DNA from: JAQUGA01 sp964521105
GTDB taxonomy: Bacteria > Bacteroidota > Bacteroidia > Bacteroidales > WCHB1-69
DNA: 15,510 nt
Assembly: GCA_964521105.1 (NCBI GenBank)
Contig: CAZFPO010000066.1
Location: 1-15,510 of the forward strand
Reading direction: 5' to 3'
Position 1 is the first letter of the stretch. Every line of letters begins with the position of its first letter. Below the pieces are notes generated by a model that saw only the letters and a program-made list of their open reading frames with translations, was not told where the DNA came from and did not search any database. Position numbers and translations under genes: made by a program. Below, piece after piece: positions 7,549 to 15,510 of this stretch.

Positions 7549-9027
7549 ATGATAAATCATCATTTTGAACATTTTCGTAATAAAATTATTGGCAATAACA
7601 TTTTTTATAAAACACCTTATGGTATTCAAAAAATGATATATGCCGATTGGGTAGCTAGTGGACGATTATACGAAGATGTTGAAAAACAAATTATTGAAGT
7701 TTTTGGACCGTTTATCGGCAACACTCACACCGAAACATCTGAAACGGGCACATTAATGACAAAAGCATATCATCATGCTCAAAAAATAATTAAACAACAT
7801 GTAAATGCCGGACCTGATGACATCATCATTACTTCGGGTTTTGGAATGACATCGGTAGTTAATAAATTACAACGCATTTTAGGACTTCGAACATGCGGTT
7901 TAATCAACCATCATAATTGTTTAAAAGACCTATCAGACACCGAGAAACCAATCGTTTTTGTTTCACACATGGAACATCACTCAAACCAAACTTCATGGCT
8001 TGAAACATGTGCCGATGTAGTGGTTTTAAAACCGAATAAGGAGGTATTAGTTGATTTAACCGAATTAAAAAATCAATTAGAAAAAAACAAACATCGAAAA
8101 TTTATAATTGGTTCTTTTACAGCATGTTCAAATGTTACAGGAATTGAAACACCATACTATGAAATGGCAAAATTGATGCACGAATATGGAGGCTTATGTT
8201 TTATCGATTTTGCAGCCTCAGCCCCTTATGCAGACATCAACATGCATCCCGAAGATCCAGAATGTAAATTAGATGCCATTTTCTTTTCACCACATAAATT
8301 TTTAGGTGGACCAGGCACTTCTGGTGTTATGATTTTCGACAAATCGATTTATAAGAACTACACCCCCGACCAGCCAGGAGGAGGCACTGTGGATTGGACA
8401 AATCCATGGGGAGAGTACAAGTATGTGGACAGCATTGAGTTACGCGAAGACGGTGGCACACCAGGTTTTTTGCAATGTATTCGCACCGCATTATGCATCG
8501 ATTTGAAAAACAAAATGAACACTGAATTAATTCGAAAACGAGAAGAAGAGCTTTTAGAAATATGTTTTTCAGAAATGCCTAAAATTAAAGGCTTACATAT
8601 TTTAGCCGAAAATGTAAAAAAACGATTAGGAATTGTTTCTTTTTATTTCGAAAATATCCATTATAATTTGGTTGTAAAATTATTAAACGATAGATTCGGA
8701 GTTCAAGTTCGAGGTGGTTGTGCTTGTGCTGGTACATACGGACATTTTTTACTTGATGTTACACACGAACAATCAAGAAAAATAACAAAATTAATTAATA
8801 AGGGAGATTTATCGTTAAAACCTGGTTGGGTAAGATTATCCTTACACCCTACCATGACAAACTACGAGTTATTATTTATAATTGATGCGTTAAATCAAAT
8901 TTCAGAAAATTACGACCAATGGGAAAAAGACTATATTTATTCTAAAAAGACAAACGAATTTACACACAAATTACAATTACCTGAATATTACGACAATATA
9001 GTAAAAGATTGGTTAAAACTTCAATAG
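7549..9027 (+). CDS. Class V aminotransferase-fold PLP enzyme, cysteine desulfurase / selenocysteine lyase-like
   Basis: The 492-aa protein has the fold-type I PLP signature of the NifS/SufS group. The Schiff-base lysine is K250 in SPHKFLGGPGTSG, the aspartate preceding a small-residue run is in FIDFAASAPYAD, and the substrate histidine region is SHMEHHSNQTSW. The active-site loop reads RGGCACAG (388-395), with C393 aligning with the catalytic cysteine of SufS (RTGHHC) and an extra cysteine at C391. It is longer than SufS (about 400 aa), mostly through a C-terminal extension. The substrate is uncertain: cysteine desulfuration is possible, but no sufBCD, iscU or thiI lies nearby. The frame stays open to a TTG at 7534, but that codon lies within the -7 box, so the ATG at 7549 is the better start. 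The gene converges on lolD with 6 bp between stop codons. Confidence 0.85.
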   Translation: MINHHFEHFRNKIIGNNIFYKTPYGIQKMIYADWVASGRLYEDVEKQIIEVFGPFIGNTHTETSETGTLMTKAYHHAQKIIKQHVNAGPDDIIITSGFGMTSVVNKLQRILGLRTCGLINHHNCLKDLSDTEKPIVFVSHMEHHSNQTSWLETCADVVVLKPNKEVLVDLTELKNQLEKNKHRKFIIGSFTACSNVTGIETPYYEMAKLMHEYGGLCFIDFAASAPYADINMHPEDPECKLDAIFFSPHKFLGGPGTSGVMIFDKSIYKNYTPDQPGGGTVDWTNPWGEYKYVDSIELREDGGTPGFLQCIRTALCIDLKNKMNTELIRKREEELLEICFSEMPKIKGLHILAENVKKRLGIVSFYFENIHYNLVVKLLNDRFGVQVRGGCACAGTYGHFLLDVTHEQSRKITKLINKGDLSLKPGWVRLSLHPTMTNYELLFIIDALNQISENYDQWEKDYIYSKKTNEFTHKLQLPEYYDNIVKDWLKLQ

Positions 9028-9033
9028 ACTATT

Positions 9034-9693
9034 TTAAAAATCACTTGAAATAGCACCATCTTTTAATATTATACACCTATCTGCCATTTGAGCTAAATCG
9101 GGATTATGAGTAACAATGATAAACGTTAGATTTAACTTATCACGCAACGAAAAAAACAGTTCATGAAGTTCCTTGGCATTTTTCGAGTCGAGGTTACCCG
9201 AAGGTTCATCGGCTAAAATAACCGTTGGATTATTTATCAATGCTCGAGCAACTGCAATTCGTTGTTGCTCACCACCTGAAAGTTCGGATGGTTTATGCTC
9301 AGCTCGTTCCTCTAATCCAAATATTTTCAATAATTCGAGAGCCTTAGTTTCAGCTTCTTTTTTGGAAACACCAGCAATGTATGCTGGCATCGAAATATTT
9401 TCGATAGCAGTAAACTCGGGTAATAAATGGTGAAACTGAAAAACAAAGCCTATATGTTTATTTCTGAATTGCGATAATTTTTTATCTATCATCGCAAATA
9501 TGTCGATTGAATCGTATTTTATTGATCCTGAATCTGGCTTATCTAAAGTGCCAATTAAGTGTAACAAAGTGGACTTACCAGCACCAGATGCGCCTGTTAT
9601 ACTTATCACTTCACTTTTCGAAATAGTCAAGTTAATGCCTTTTAAAACTTCTAATTTTCCGTACGATTTCTTTATCCCATCAATTTGAATCAT
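9034..9693 (-). CDS. lolD: LolD-type ABC transporter ATP-binding protein (lipoprotein release)
   Basis: The 219-aa ATPase has every core motif: Walker A GASGAGKS (34-41), Q-loop Q86, signature LSGGEQQR (138-145), Walker B VILADE (158-163) and switch H196. The segment GFVFQFHHLLPEFTAIEN (82-99) is nearly diagnostic of LolD, which powers release of lipoproteins from the inner membrane by LolCE for transfer to LolA. Related MacB-type and FtsE-type ATPases differ in this stretch. No LolC/LolE membrane subunit is adjacent; in Bacteroidota these are often encoded elsewhere. It is read alone on the minus strand, with its own candidate -7 box at 9707-9714. Length is normal for the family. Confidence 0.88.
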   Translation of the reverse strand: MIQIDGIKKSYGKLEVLKGINLTISKSEVISITGASGAGKSTLLHLIGTLDKPDSGSIKYDSIDIFAMIDKKLSQFRNKHIGFVFQFHHLLPEFTAIENISMPAYIAGVSKKEAETKALELLKIFGLEERAEHKPSELSGGEQQRIAVARALINNPTVILADEPSGNLDSKNAKELHELFFSLRDKLNLTFIIVTHNPDLAQMADRCIILKDGAISSDF

Positions 9694-9706
9694 TTTATTT
9701 TTTTTA

Positions 9707-9714
9707 CAAAAATA
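9707..9714 (-). promoter_or_regulatory. Candidate -7 box for lolD
   Basis: The minus strand reads TATTTTTG here, matching TAnnTTTG, 13 bp upstream of the lolD ATG. This implies a very short leader. No TTG is found at the usual -33 distance, and AT-rich sequence gives chance matches, so support is moderate. Confidence 0.35.
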
Positions 9715-9752
9715 GTAGTATTTTAATTGAAATCAGTCGTTTCTTCATTTTA

Positions 9753-12182
9753 TTAATGTCCTTTTTTCAAAATCGACCCAACATCAAAATGGTATAATAT
9801 TTTTAATGCAAACGTATAGCTTTGAGGAGTGTCAAAGGAGTTTTTTAAATATTCCATGTATGACTTGTTTGCATTAGTTAACTCATTTAAAAATTCATTT
9901 TTATACGTAAAATAGAGCATACTTCCCGGAGCAAATTCCCATTGTAAGCTAACATCAATATTGAAAATAGAATAGGTAAAGTTGTGATTGGTAGAATAAT
10001 TTTCAATCCGTTCACTTAACGAACCATCGGGTTTAAGTTTATAAAAATCGCTGTATTTCCCTTGTGCCCAATAATACCTTCCTCTGAAAACAACACCTAA
10101 ATTATTCCGCAACATATAATTGATAGAATATGAATTTTCGTAAGTTTTTACCAAACGCTTACCAAAAACCACCTCACTAGAACTTAGTTCACCAGCGTAG
10201 CCTCGTTGACCAAGATTTTCGGAGAACACATTGGTTAATCGCATCCCAATTCTATTTCCAATTCTTAAAACAGGTGTTATAGAAATCGAATGATTATTTC
10301 CAAAATGATCATACAGAAAACCGAAAGAATAACTACCATCCAGCGCAAAAGGTCGTCGGTAATCGCTTGAAAAATTTATGCTTCCGGAAATGTATCTGGA
10401 AGCTAAATAATACAATCCCGACACACGAGGCTCATAATAATCATAAATCTTCAACGGACGCCACGTAATTGCAGACCATAGAGTTAAGTGCTTTATTGTT
10501 GTGGTAAGAATCGAATATTTAAGAGTTGCATTAGTTTCTTTTTGAGTACTAATTCTATTTGCATAATCGATGGTTAAAGTTTCTTGAAAATTCAACAATT
10601 TCCAAAATGGATTTACAGTTCGGTGAGTAATAGTAACATTATTGGCAGCTTCGTCATTTACTAGATTAACACCCATATCGTTAGGATTATAGAGTTTATC
10701 TTTCACGTATCTATTAAGTGAGAAAATAAATTTTCCACTTACTTTTGCAAAGGTAAAATCGTATTTAAATCCATTACTGGTATGTTGATTCCAAATTTGT
10801 TCACCAATTTGCGATTGCCGACTCATTCCACCTAATAAATAGATTTTATATTTCCCTTGAAAAAAATAATTTGAACCGCCTAAAGCGGTAACATTTGCTT
10901 GTATATCATTGCCTTGTCGGAGAGTGTTTGCGTTGCTTAAAAAAAGATTTGATTTATTTTTAAACGCTTTTTCGATTACCAACAGTGTATAATTTGTTAA
11001 AGGTTCAGTTTGAATTCGTCTGGTTTCATTTTGGTTTTGAATAACTGCTTCCGTTTTATTTGTAATTGCATTAAATACACCTATTGCCAGTCCTTTACTA
11101 TTTCTGCCATACAATTTAAATGCATTTATAAGTGGTGAGGTGATTGGGTTTGAAGTAATACTTTCGGTTGAATCCAATTGGTCTTCAACGTTTTCGTAAC
11201 CTCTCGGTTTTCTTCCTATACGTCGGGTGTATAAAAGTCCTCCTTTTTCAAAAAATGCAATCGATTCATTAAAAAACGGGCGATAATCGGAATAAACCGT
11301 TTCAAATGCGCTTAAGTTTTTAATTAAATTGTCGGATTGGACTTGCGAAAAATCAGGGAGAAGCGTCATTTCAAGGGTAGAACTTTGGTTAATTCCCCAT
11401 TTTAAATCAAGTCCACCTTTTGAAGATTTTGACCAGTTCGTTTTTGAATTTACATCTGGAGTACCAATTATTGCAACATTCAGATATGGCTGTAAAAACA
11501 AACGAAGTGGTGGAGTTATGCCGTTAAAGTTTTCAGTAGATGACCAATATTGAATATCGTTATCATCCATTTGTTTTTCGAGATTTAACTGTGAATATTC
11601 TCGGTTCCGTCGAATATATCTAACAAATTGAACACGCCATTGTTGTTCTTCACATTTTAAAAAGGAAAATGCCGAATATGGGATTTCCATTTCACAAGTC
11701 CATCCCAAACTATCAATTTGCACCTTACTTTTCCAAACGGCATTAAACGATTCATCACTTCTTTTCCAATCGGTTTGAACACCCGATGCCGTTACTTGAA
11801 AATAAAACGACTCCTGCATACGGTTATATGGATCAAACTCAATGGAAAAATAATCAGCATGCAAATCATCATCTCTTAAACCTAACTGCCTATTGATGCT
11901 ATCTGGATAATCATCAAACATACGTGCAGCGATATATAAGGCTTTATTATCAAATAGAACTTCTACTTCGGTTTGAAATTTAGGTTTTTGACCCCAATAT
12001 GGATCGGATTGAATAAAACCTGTGGTGATTTCCGAAACGTCCCAACTTTTATCGTTTAATAAACCATCAATTTTTGGAGGATTGGTAACTCTCGAAAATT
12101 TAATTTTTTTCTCATTTTGAGCGTACGTAGAAATTAAACTGCAAAATAGTATCATTAAAATTGAAAAAAAACGAATTTTCAT
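9753..12182 (-). CDS. CBM9-like/DUF5916 outer-membrane protein
   Basis: The 809-aa protein has a signal peptide (MKIRFFSILMILFCSLISTYAQ). An N-terminal CBM9-like beta-sandwich follows (about 27-220), starting with the typical 'PPKIDGLLNDKSWD' and containing 'EVEVLFDNKALYIAARMFDD', 'DDDLHADYFSIEFDPYNR' and 'WTCEMEIPYSAFSF'. The rest (about 225-809) is a DUF5916 region rich in aromatic alternating strands and ends in LKILYHFDVGSILKKGH, consistent with an outer-membrane barrel. Members are often labelled hydrolases or carbohydrate-binding proteins, but their activity is not established and I see no catalytic motif. It follows the AspT-type transporter by 12 bp on the same strand, so it is likely the second gene of that operon. 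A joint role in uptake of a small molecule across both membranes is speculation from this layout. Confidence 0.85.
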   Translation of the reverse strand: MKIRFFSILMILFCSLISTYAQNEKKIKFSRVTNPPKIDGLLNDKSWDVSEITTGFIQSDPYWGQKPKFQTEVEVLFDNKALYIAARMFDDYPDSINRQLGLRDDDLHADYFSIEFDPYNRMQESFYFQVTASGVQTDWKRSDESFNAVWKSKVQIDSLGWTCEMEIPYSAFSFLKCEEQQWRVQFVRYIRRNREYSQLNLEKQMDDNDIQYWSSTENFNGITPPLRLFLQPYLNVAIIGTPDVNSKTNWSKSSKGGLDLKWGINQSSTLEMTLLPDFSQVQSDNLIKNLSAFETVYSDYRPFFNESIAFFEKGGLLYTRRIGRKPRGYENVEDQLDSTESITSNPITSPLINAFKLYGRNSKGLAIGVFNAITNKTEAVIQNQNETRRIQTEPLTNYTLLVIEKAFKNKSNLFLSNANTLRQGNDIQANVTALGGSNYFFQGKYKIYLLGGMSRQSQIGEQIWNQHTSNGFKYDFTFAKVSGKFIFSLNRYVKDKLYNPNDMGVNLVNDEAANNVTITHRTVNPFWKLLNFQETLTIDYANRISTQKETNATLKYSILTTTIKHLTLWSAITWRPLKIYDYYEPRVSGLYYLASRYISGSINFSSDYRRPFALDGSYSFGFLYDHFGNNHSISITPVLRIGNRIGMRLTNVFSENLGQRGYAGELSSSEVVFGKRLVKTYENSYSINYMLRNNLGVVFRGRYYWAQGKYSDFYKLKPDGSLSERIENYSTNHNFTYSIFNIDVSLQWEFAPGSMLYFTYKNEFLNELTNANKSYMEYLKNSFDTPQSYTFALKILYHFDVGSILKKGH

Positions 12183-12194
12183 TTATTTGTTGAG

Positions 12195-13790
12195 TTAAAA
12201 GAGACTTAGAAGTTTTGAAAAAATAATCATAAGAACTAAAGCAAAAGGGTAAACAGTGGCATAAGCAATTTGAGGTATATTTGTTTCAGATTGTTTAGAA
12301 GCAGCCCCTAATCCAGGAGTACTAGTCATGGCACCCGTTATTAAACCTAAAAGTGCTAACGGATTTATTTTTAAAACTTTTGAACCAAACCACCAACCAA
12401 TAATCAAAGGGAAGATAGTAATAATTGCACCAATTACAAAAAGTGTAAAACCGTGTTCATGAATAGTTTGAGTTAAATGAGAACCGGCATTGCAACCAAC
12501 GGTTGTTAAAAACATTAATAAACCCAGTTCTCTGATAAGCAAGTTGGCATTACTCGACATTGTCCAAATTATTGGACCCGTTTTACCAATTCCACTTAAA
12601 ATTAAAGCCACTAATAAAACTCCTCCAGTAATTCCTAGTGAAAAATTAAATAGATTAAAAAAATTAACTGTAAAACTTCCAAGTAAAACACCTAAAAGAA
12701 TTCCCAAAGTAATGGGTAAAAAATCGGTTTCTGAAAGTCGTTTATCATCATTACCAATTAAATGTGCTACATTAGAAATTGACGTTTTATCGGCAGCAAT
12801 AAGCAGTCTATCGCCAAAACGCAAGGCAGTATTTTCATCGGGAGAAATATCAATTCCACTACGCTTTAATACGGCAATTGAAGCATTAAAATTATCAAAA
12901 AGTTTAAGCGATGAAATGGTTCGATTAACAATTGCTTTATTTGTAACTAAAAACCACTGAACGTCTTGTGTAGTGGCTTCTTTCTTTGGCAAATTTACTT
13001 CATTACCAATAAACTTTTCAACTTCAACCATCTCATCATCGCTTCCAATTACCGTAACAATATCACCAAGCTCGAGTATGCTATTTTTTTGAGGGATTAT
13101 CGTTTTATCTTTTCGGTGAATATTAACAGCAATACAGTGCGAAGACGGACGATGATGTTTAAGTTCGGCAAACAAAGTTTTTGTTACTTCAATATTTTCG
13201 ACAACAAAATGCTTGGTAGAAATATTTGGCAATGAACTTCTTACATTTTTATCATAATCAATTTCGGCATTTTTTATTGAGATTTTAAGAACTTTTGGTA
13301 TCAACGTAATAAATAGAACTACTCCAATCACACCCATCGGATAGGCAATCCCATAACCAATAGCAGCATTTGGTGAATGTGTGGCTTCGATTGCAGCGGC
13401 TAACCCTGGAGTGCTTGTAAGGGCTCCATTAAAAATACCTGTGATTAAAGCAGTATTTGATTTTAAAAATAAAATTGAAATCAAACTCAGCAAAAAACCA
13501 ACCGATACAATTAATAACGTTAAAATAATATATTTTAATCCATTTCTTCGAAACGACTGTGAAAATCCGGGTCCAGCTTGAATTCCAATGGTGAAAATAA
13601 AAAGTAACAAACCAATATCTTGAATAATTTTAGGCAATTCTACCCCATAATGTCCTAAAATAAGGGCTATAAAAATAACAGCTGAAAAATCTAGTGAAAT
13701 AGTAAATAATTTTAATCGACCTAAAAGTAAACCCAAGGAAATAATTAGAAATAAAAAGAAATACTCACTGTTAGGTAGTTCAAAAATCAC
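12195..13790 (-). CDS. AspT/YidE-family transporter (aspartate:alanine exchanger superfamily) with two RCK_C domains
   Basis: The 531-aa inner-membrane protein has about five or six helices at each end and a soluble middle. The N-terminal half carries GALTSTPGLAAA and the C-terminal half GAMTSTPGLGAA, each followed by an Ile-Ala-Tyr segment and Tyr-Pro. This internal repeat is characteristic of the AspT/YidE family (TC 2.A.81). The middle holds two TrkA-C/RCK_C domains: about 193-265 ('LELGDIVTVIGSDDEMVEVEKF') and about 280-350 ('LRFGDRLLIAADKTSIS'). These domains are thought to bind small ligands and regulate transport. The substrate cannot be read from sequence: AspT exchanges aspartate for alanine, while YidE is of unknown specificity. 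The start is a GTG (13788-13790); no upstream ATG exists before an in-frame stop at 13824-13826. The DUF5916 gene follows after 12 bp, and mnmE diverges from it across 193 bp. Confidence 0.88.
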   Translation of the reverse strand: MIFELPNSEYFFLFLIISLGLLLGRLKLFTISLDFSAVIFIALILGHYGVELPKIIQDIGLLLFIFTIGIQAGPGFSQSFRRNGLKYIILTLLIVSVGFLLSLISILFLKSNTALITGIFNGALTSTPGLAAAIEATHSPNAAIGYGIAYPMGVIGVVLFITLIPKVLKISIKNAEIDYDKNVRSSLPNISTKHFVVENIEVTKTLFAELKHHRPSSHCIAVNIHRKDKTIIPQKNSILELGDIVTVIGSDDEMVEVEKFIGNEVNLPKKEATTQDVQWFLVTNKAIVNRTISSLKLFDNFNASIAVLKRSGIDISPDENTALRFGDRLLIAADKTSISNVAHLIGNDDKRLSETDFLPITLGILLGVLLGSFTVNFFNLFNFSLGITGGVLLVALILSGIGKTGPIIWTMSSNANLLIRELGLLMFLTTVGCNAGSHLTQTIHEHGFTLFVIGAIITIFPLIIGWWFGSKVLKINPLALLGLITGAMTSTPGLGAASKQSETNIPQIAYATVYPFALVLMIIFSKLLSLF

Positions 13791-13892
13791 AATTAAAATA
13801 TTTAGAATTAATTCCCATTTATATTAATTTGCAAATTAAGTCAGAATTAGAATATATTTTTGTTAATGATTTGAAAACAACCTTTTAATTTA

Positions 13893-13922
13893 CAAATTTA
13901 AAAATATTTTTTCCTAATTCAA
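13893..13922 (-). promoter_or_regulatory. Candidate promoter of the AspT/DUF5916 operon
   Basis: On the minus strand a TTG (13920-13922) is followed after 19 bp by TAAATTTG (13893-13900). This fits the Bacteroidota TTG-N19-TAnnTTTG arrangement. It would give a leader of about 95 nt before the GTG start. The divergent intergenic region is very AT-rich, so a chance match is possible. Confidence 0.45.
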
Positions 13923-13983
13923 TGTATCTATTATCGAATATTAACGTAAAAGGCTTTTATAATAACTATCGAATAAAATCATC

Positions 13984-15375
13984 ATGGTAAATTCTGACAC
14001 AATTTGTTCAATATCATCTCCTAATGGAACTGGAGCAATAGCAGTCATCCGAATCTCGGGTGAAAAATCTTTTGAAATAGTTTTCAAAATTTTTAATTCA
14101 GATAGCATTAAATCGAACATTAAAAAATCTGTTGAAAAGAGAAGTCTTCATTTAGTTTCAATTAGCAATAAAAGTGAAATAATCGATCAAGCATTAATAG
14201 CATTTATGAAAAAACCATTTTCATACACTGGTGAAGAAAGTGTTGAGATTTATTGTCATGGTTCCTATTTTATTCAAAAATCAATATTAGAATTACTTAT
14301 TGAAAAAGGAGCACGTTTAGCAAAGCCAGGCGAATTTACAATGAGAGCTTTTTTTAATGGTAAAATGGATTTGCTTCAAGCCGAAGGTGTAGCTGAATTA
14401 ATTGCATCAAATACAAAATCGGCACATAAAGTAGCCATGAATCAAATGCGTGGCGGGTTTTCAAACGACTTAAAAAATCTACGCAAACAGTTAATCGATT
14501 TTGCCTCTTTAATTGAGCTTGAACTTGACTTTAGTGATGAAGATGTGGAGTTTGCCGACCGAAAAAAATTACTTATTTTACTAAATAATATAAAAAACGA
14601 AGTATTACAATTAAAAGACTCTTTTACTCTTGGAAATGTCATTAAAAACGGCATTCCAGTAGCTATTATTGGAAAACCAAACGTCGGAAAATCTACATTG
14701 TTAAACTTATTGCTAAACGAAGAGCGAGCAATTGTTTCGGAAATACCCGGCACAACTCGCGATGCGCTTGAAGACATTGTAGTAATGAATGGTTATACTT
14801 TTCGATTTATTGATACAGCCGGACTTCGAAAAACCGAAGATATCATTGAAAATTTAGGAATAGATATAACCTACAAAAAAATTGAGCAAGCCGAAATCGT
14901 TTTGTATATAGTTGATATTAACGAAACTAGCTTTGAACAAATAATTGCCGACTTAAACGATTTTAAAATAAATATTAGTAATCCAAACAAAAAATTTATA
15001 GTGGTTGCTAACAAAATTGATATGCTAAATGAAACCCCATCGCATTTTAGAGATTTGGTAAACATTGAAACAGTATTTATCTCGGCTAAACGTAAAGAAA
15101 ACATATCGCAATTAAAAGAAATTCTAATCAATTCATCAAATATAACTGATATAGGAGAAAACACTGTTTTAACGAATGTTCGGCACTACGAAGCACTTCA
15201 AAATATCGAAAAGTCGATTAATGATATTTTAATTGCTATTGAAAACAAAACTCCTTCCGATTTGATAGCTATCGACATTAAACAGGCTTTAAATAATATT
15301 GGAAGTATCACCGGAGAAATAGTTTCAAACGAAATATTAAATAACATATTTAGCCGTTTTTGTATCGGAAAGTAA
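13984..15375 (+). CDS. mnmE: tRNA uridine-5-carboxymethylaminomethyl(34) synthesis GTPase MnmE
   Basis: The 463-aa protein is a full-length MnmE. The N-terminal tetrahydrofolate-binding domain (1 to about 120) begins with the typical TICSISSPNGTGAIAVIRISG and contains 'KPFSYTGEESVEIYCHGS'. It is followed by a helical domain. Inserted in that is the G domain (about 215-380), with G1 GKPNVGKS (230-237), G2 GTTRD (256-260), G3 DTAG (277-280) and G4 NKID (343-346). The C-terminus is FCIGK (459-463), whose cysteine is conserved in the family. With MnmG it installs the cmnm5 group on U34 of certain tRNAs in the cytoplasm, using methylene-tetrahydrofolate, glycine and GTP. This gene is a core housekeeping locus and is normally not associated with the surface genes nearby. 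The ATG at 13984 matches the family's usual N-terminus. Confidence 0.97.
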   Translation: MVNSDTICSISSPNGTGAIAVIRISGEKSFEIVFKIFNSDSIKSNIKKSVEKRSLHLVSISNKSEIIDQALIAFMKKPFSYTGEESVEIYCHGSYFIQKSILELLIEKGARLAKPGEFTMRAFFNGKMDLLQAEGVAELIASNTKSAHKVAMNQMRGGFSNDLKNLRKQLIDFASLIELELDFSDEDVEFADRKKLLILLNNIKNEVLQLKDSFTLGNVIKNGIPVAIIGKPNVGKSTLLNLLLNEERAIVSEIPGTTRDALEDIVVMNGYTFRFIDTAGLRKTEDIIENLGIDITYKKIEQAEIVLYIVDINETSFEQIIADLNDFKINISNPNKKFIVVANKIDMLNETPSHFRDLVNIETVFISAKRKENISQLKEILINSSNITDIGENTVLTNVRHYEALQNIEKSINDILIAIENKTPSDLIAIDIKQALNNIGSITGEIVSNEILNNIFSRFCIGK

Positions 15376-15379
15376 TTCC

Positions 15380-15405
15380 ATATAAAGCTTCGTTTTATAT
15401 TTTTG
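15380..15405 (+). terminator. Possible weak terminator after mnmE
   Basis: ATATAAA (15380-15386) pairs with TTTATAT (15394-15400), loop GCTTCGT, followed by TTTTG. The stem is all A-T, so it is weak; position 4 bp after the mnmE stop and the T-tract favour a terminator role. Confidence 0.35.
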
Positions 15406-15485
15406 TCTAATTAAAAGGCCCCGACTCTTCACTATCGTTCAGTATGACAATGATTTAGTTAATAAGGACAACATTCGTTTTATAT
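15389..15485. repeat. Short intergenic repeat-like segment flanked by 12-bp direct repeats
   Basis: TTCGTTTTATAT occurs at 15389-15400 and again at 15474-15485, bracketing 73 bp. Within this lies CGACTCTTCACTATCGTTCA followed by GTATGACAATG (15422-15452). It resembles, from memory, the widespread 'TTCGACTNCGCTCAGNATGACA' family of intergenic bacterial repeats, with several differences. I cannot test copy number here. No open frame of note is present. The downstream sequence to the window end is AT-rich with nothing recognisable. Confidence 0.35.
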
Positions 15486-15510
15486 AAATCTTCGTATATT
15501 TAAAATAAAT

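Noticed and set aside
12490..12960. Open 156-codon frame on the plus strand opposite the AspT-type transporter
   Set aside because: It is antisense to a well-supported membrane protein gene; its translation is Lys/Pro-rich with no recognisable domain and it is explained by the codon use of the real gene.
13932..13975. Direct repeat TATCGAATA (13932-13940 and 13967-13975) upstream of mnmE
   Set aside because: It is only 9 bp, AT-rich, with 26 bp between copies; no regulator is nearby and the copies do not fit a known operator layout.
1..15510. Defence, CRISPR, prophage or biosynthetic cluster
   Set aside because: No direct-repeat array, nuclease, integrase, phage structural or biosynthetic enzyme set is visible; all long frames are accounted for by envelope, PLP-enzyme or housekeeping genes.

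Overview
This is an AT-rich chromosomal window from a member of the Bacteroidota. The evidence for that is the secreted proteins carrying type IX secretion (T9SS) C-terminal sorting domains of two kinds, a DUF5916/CBM9-like outer-membrane protein, -7 promoter boxes of the TAnnTTTG type, and near-universal signal peptides ending in 'AQ' or 'SQ'. Nothing in the sequence fixes genus or species. The lack of Sus-type genes and the CHU_C-type sorting domain fit an environmental, T9SS-bearing lineage.

Left part (1-7379), a secreted and surface-protein block. After the 3' tail of an unknown gene (1-73) comes a GH16 beta-glucanase with a T9SS type A tail, followed 5 bp later by an outer-membrane beta-barrel protein. 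A 373-bp gene-free stretch follows. It holds a strong hairpin and a 175-bp MITE-like palindrome with 16-bp terminal inverted repeats and a 5-bp direct repeat (TATTA) on each side. Next is a 625-aa secreted protein of unknown function with a type A tail. Convergent to it is a two-gene unit on the minus strand: a small exported protein overlapping by 4 bp a 767-aa mosaic adhesin-like protein (reelin-like region, P-domain-like region, SprB-like repeats, gliding-motility-type CTD).

Middle part (7549-9693). A class V aminotransferase-fold (cysteine desulfurase-like) enzyme runs on the plus strand. A LolD-type ATPase meets it tail to tail with 6 bp between them.

Right part (9753-15510). A minus-strand pair encodes an AspT/YidE-type transporter and, 12 bp downstream, a DUF5916 protein. 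Divergent from it is the housekeeping tRNA-modification GTPase gene mnmE. After mnmE there is a weak hairpin and a short intergenic repeat-like segment flanked by 12-bp direct repeats.

The genes do not form one pathway. The left third is a cluster of T9SS cargo with one polysaccharide-degrading enzyme; the rest is a mixture of envelope and core functions. I saw no tRNA, rRNA, CRISPR array, transposase gene, phage gene or recognisable defence system. The most unusual element is the MITE-like palindrome at 2491-2675.
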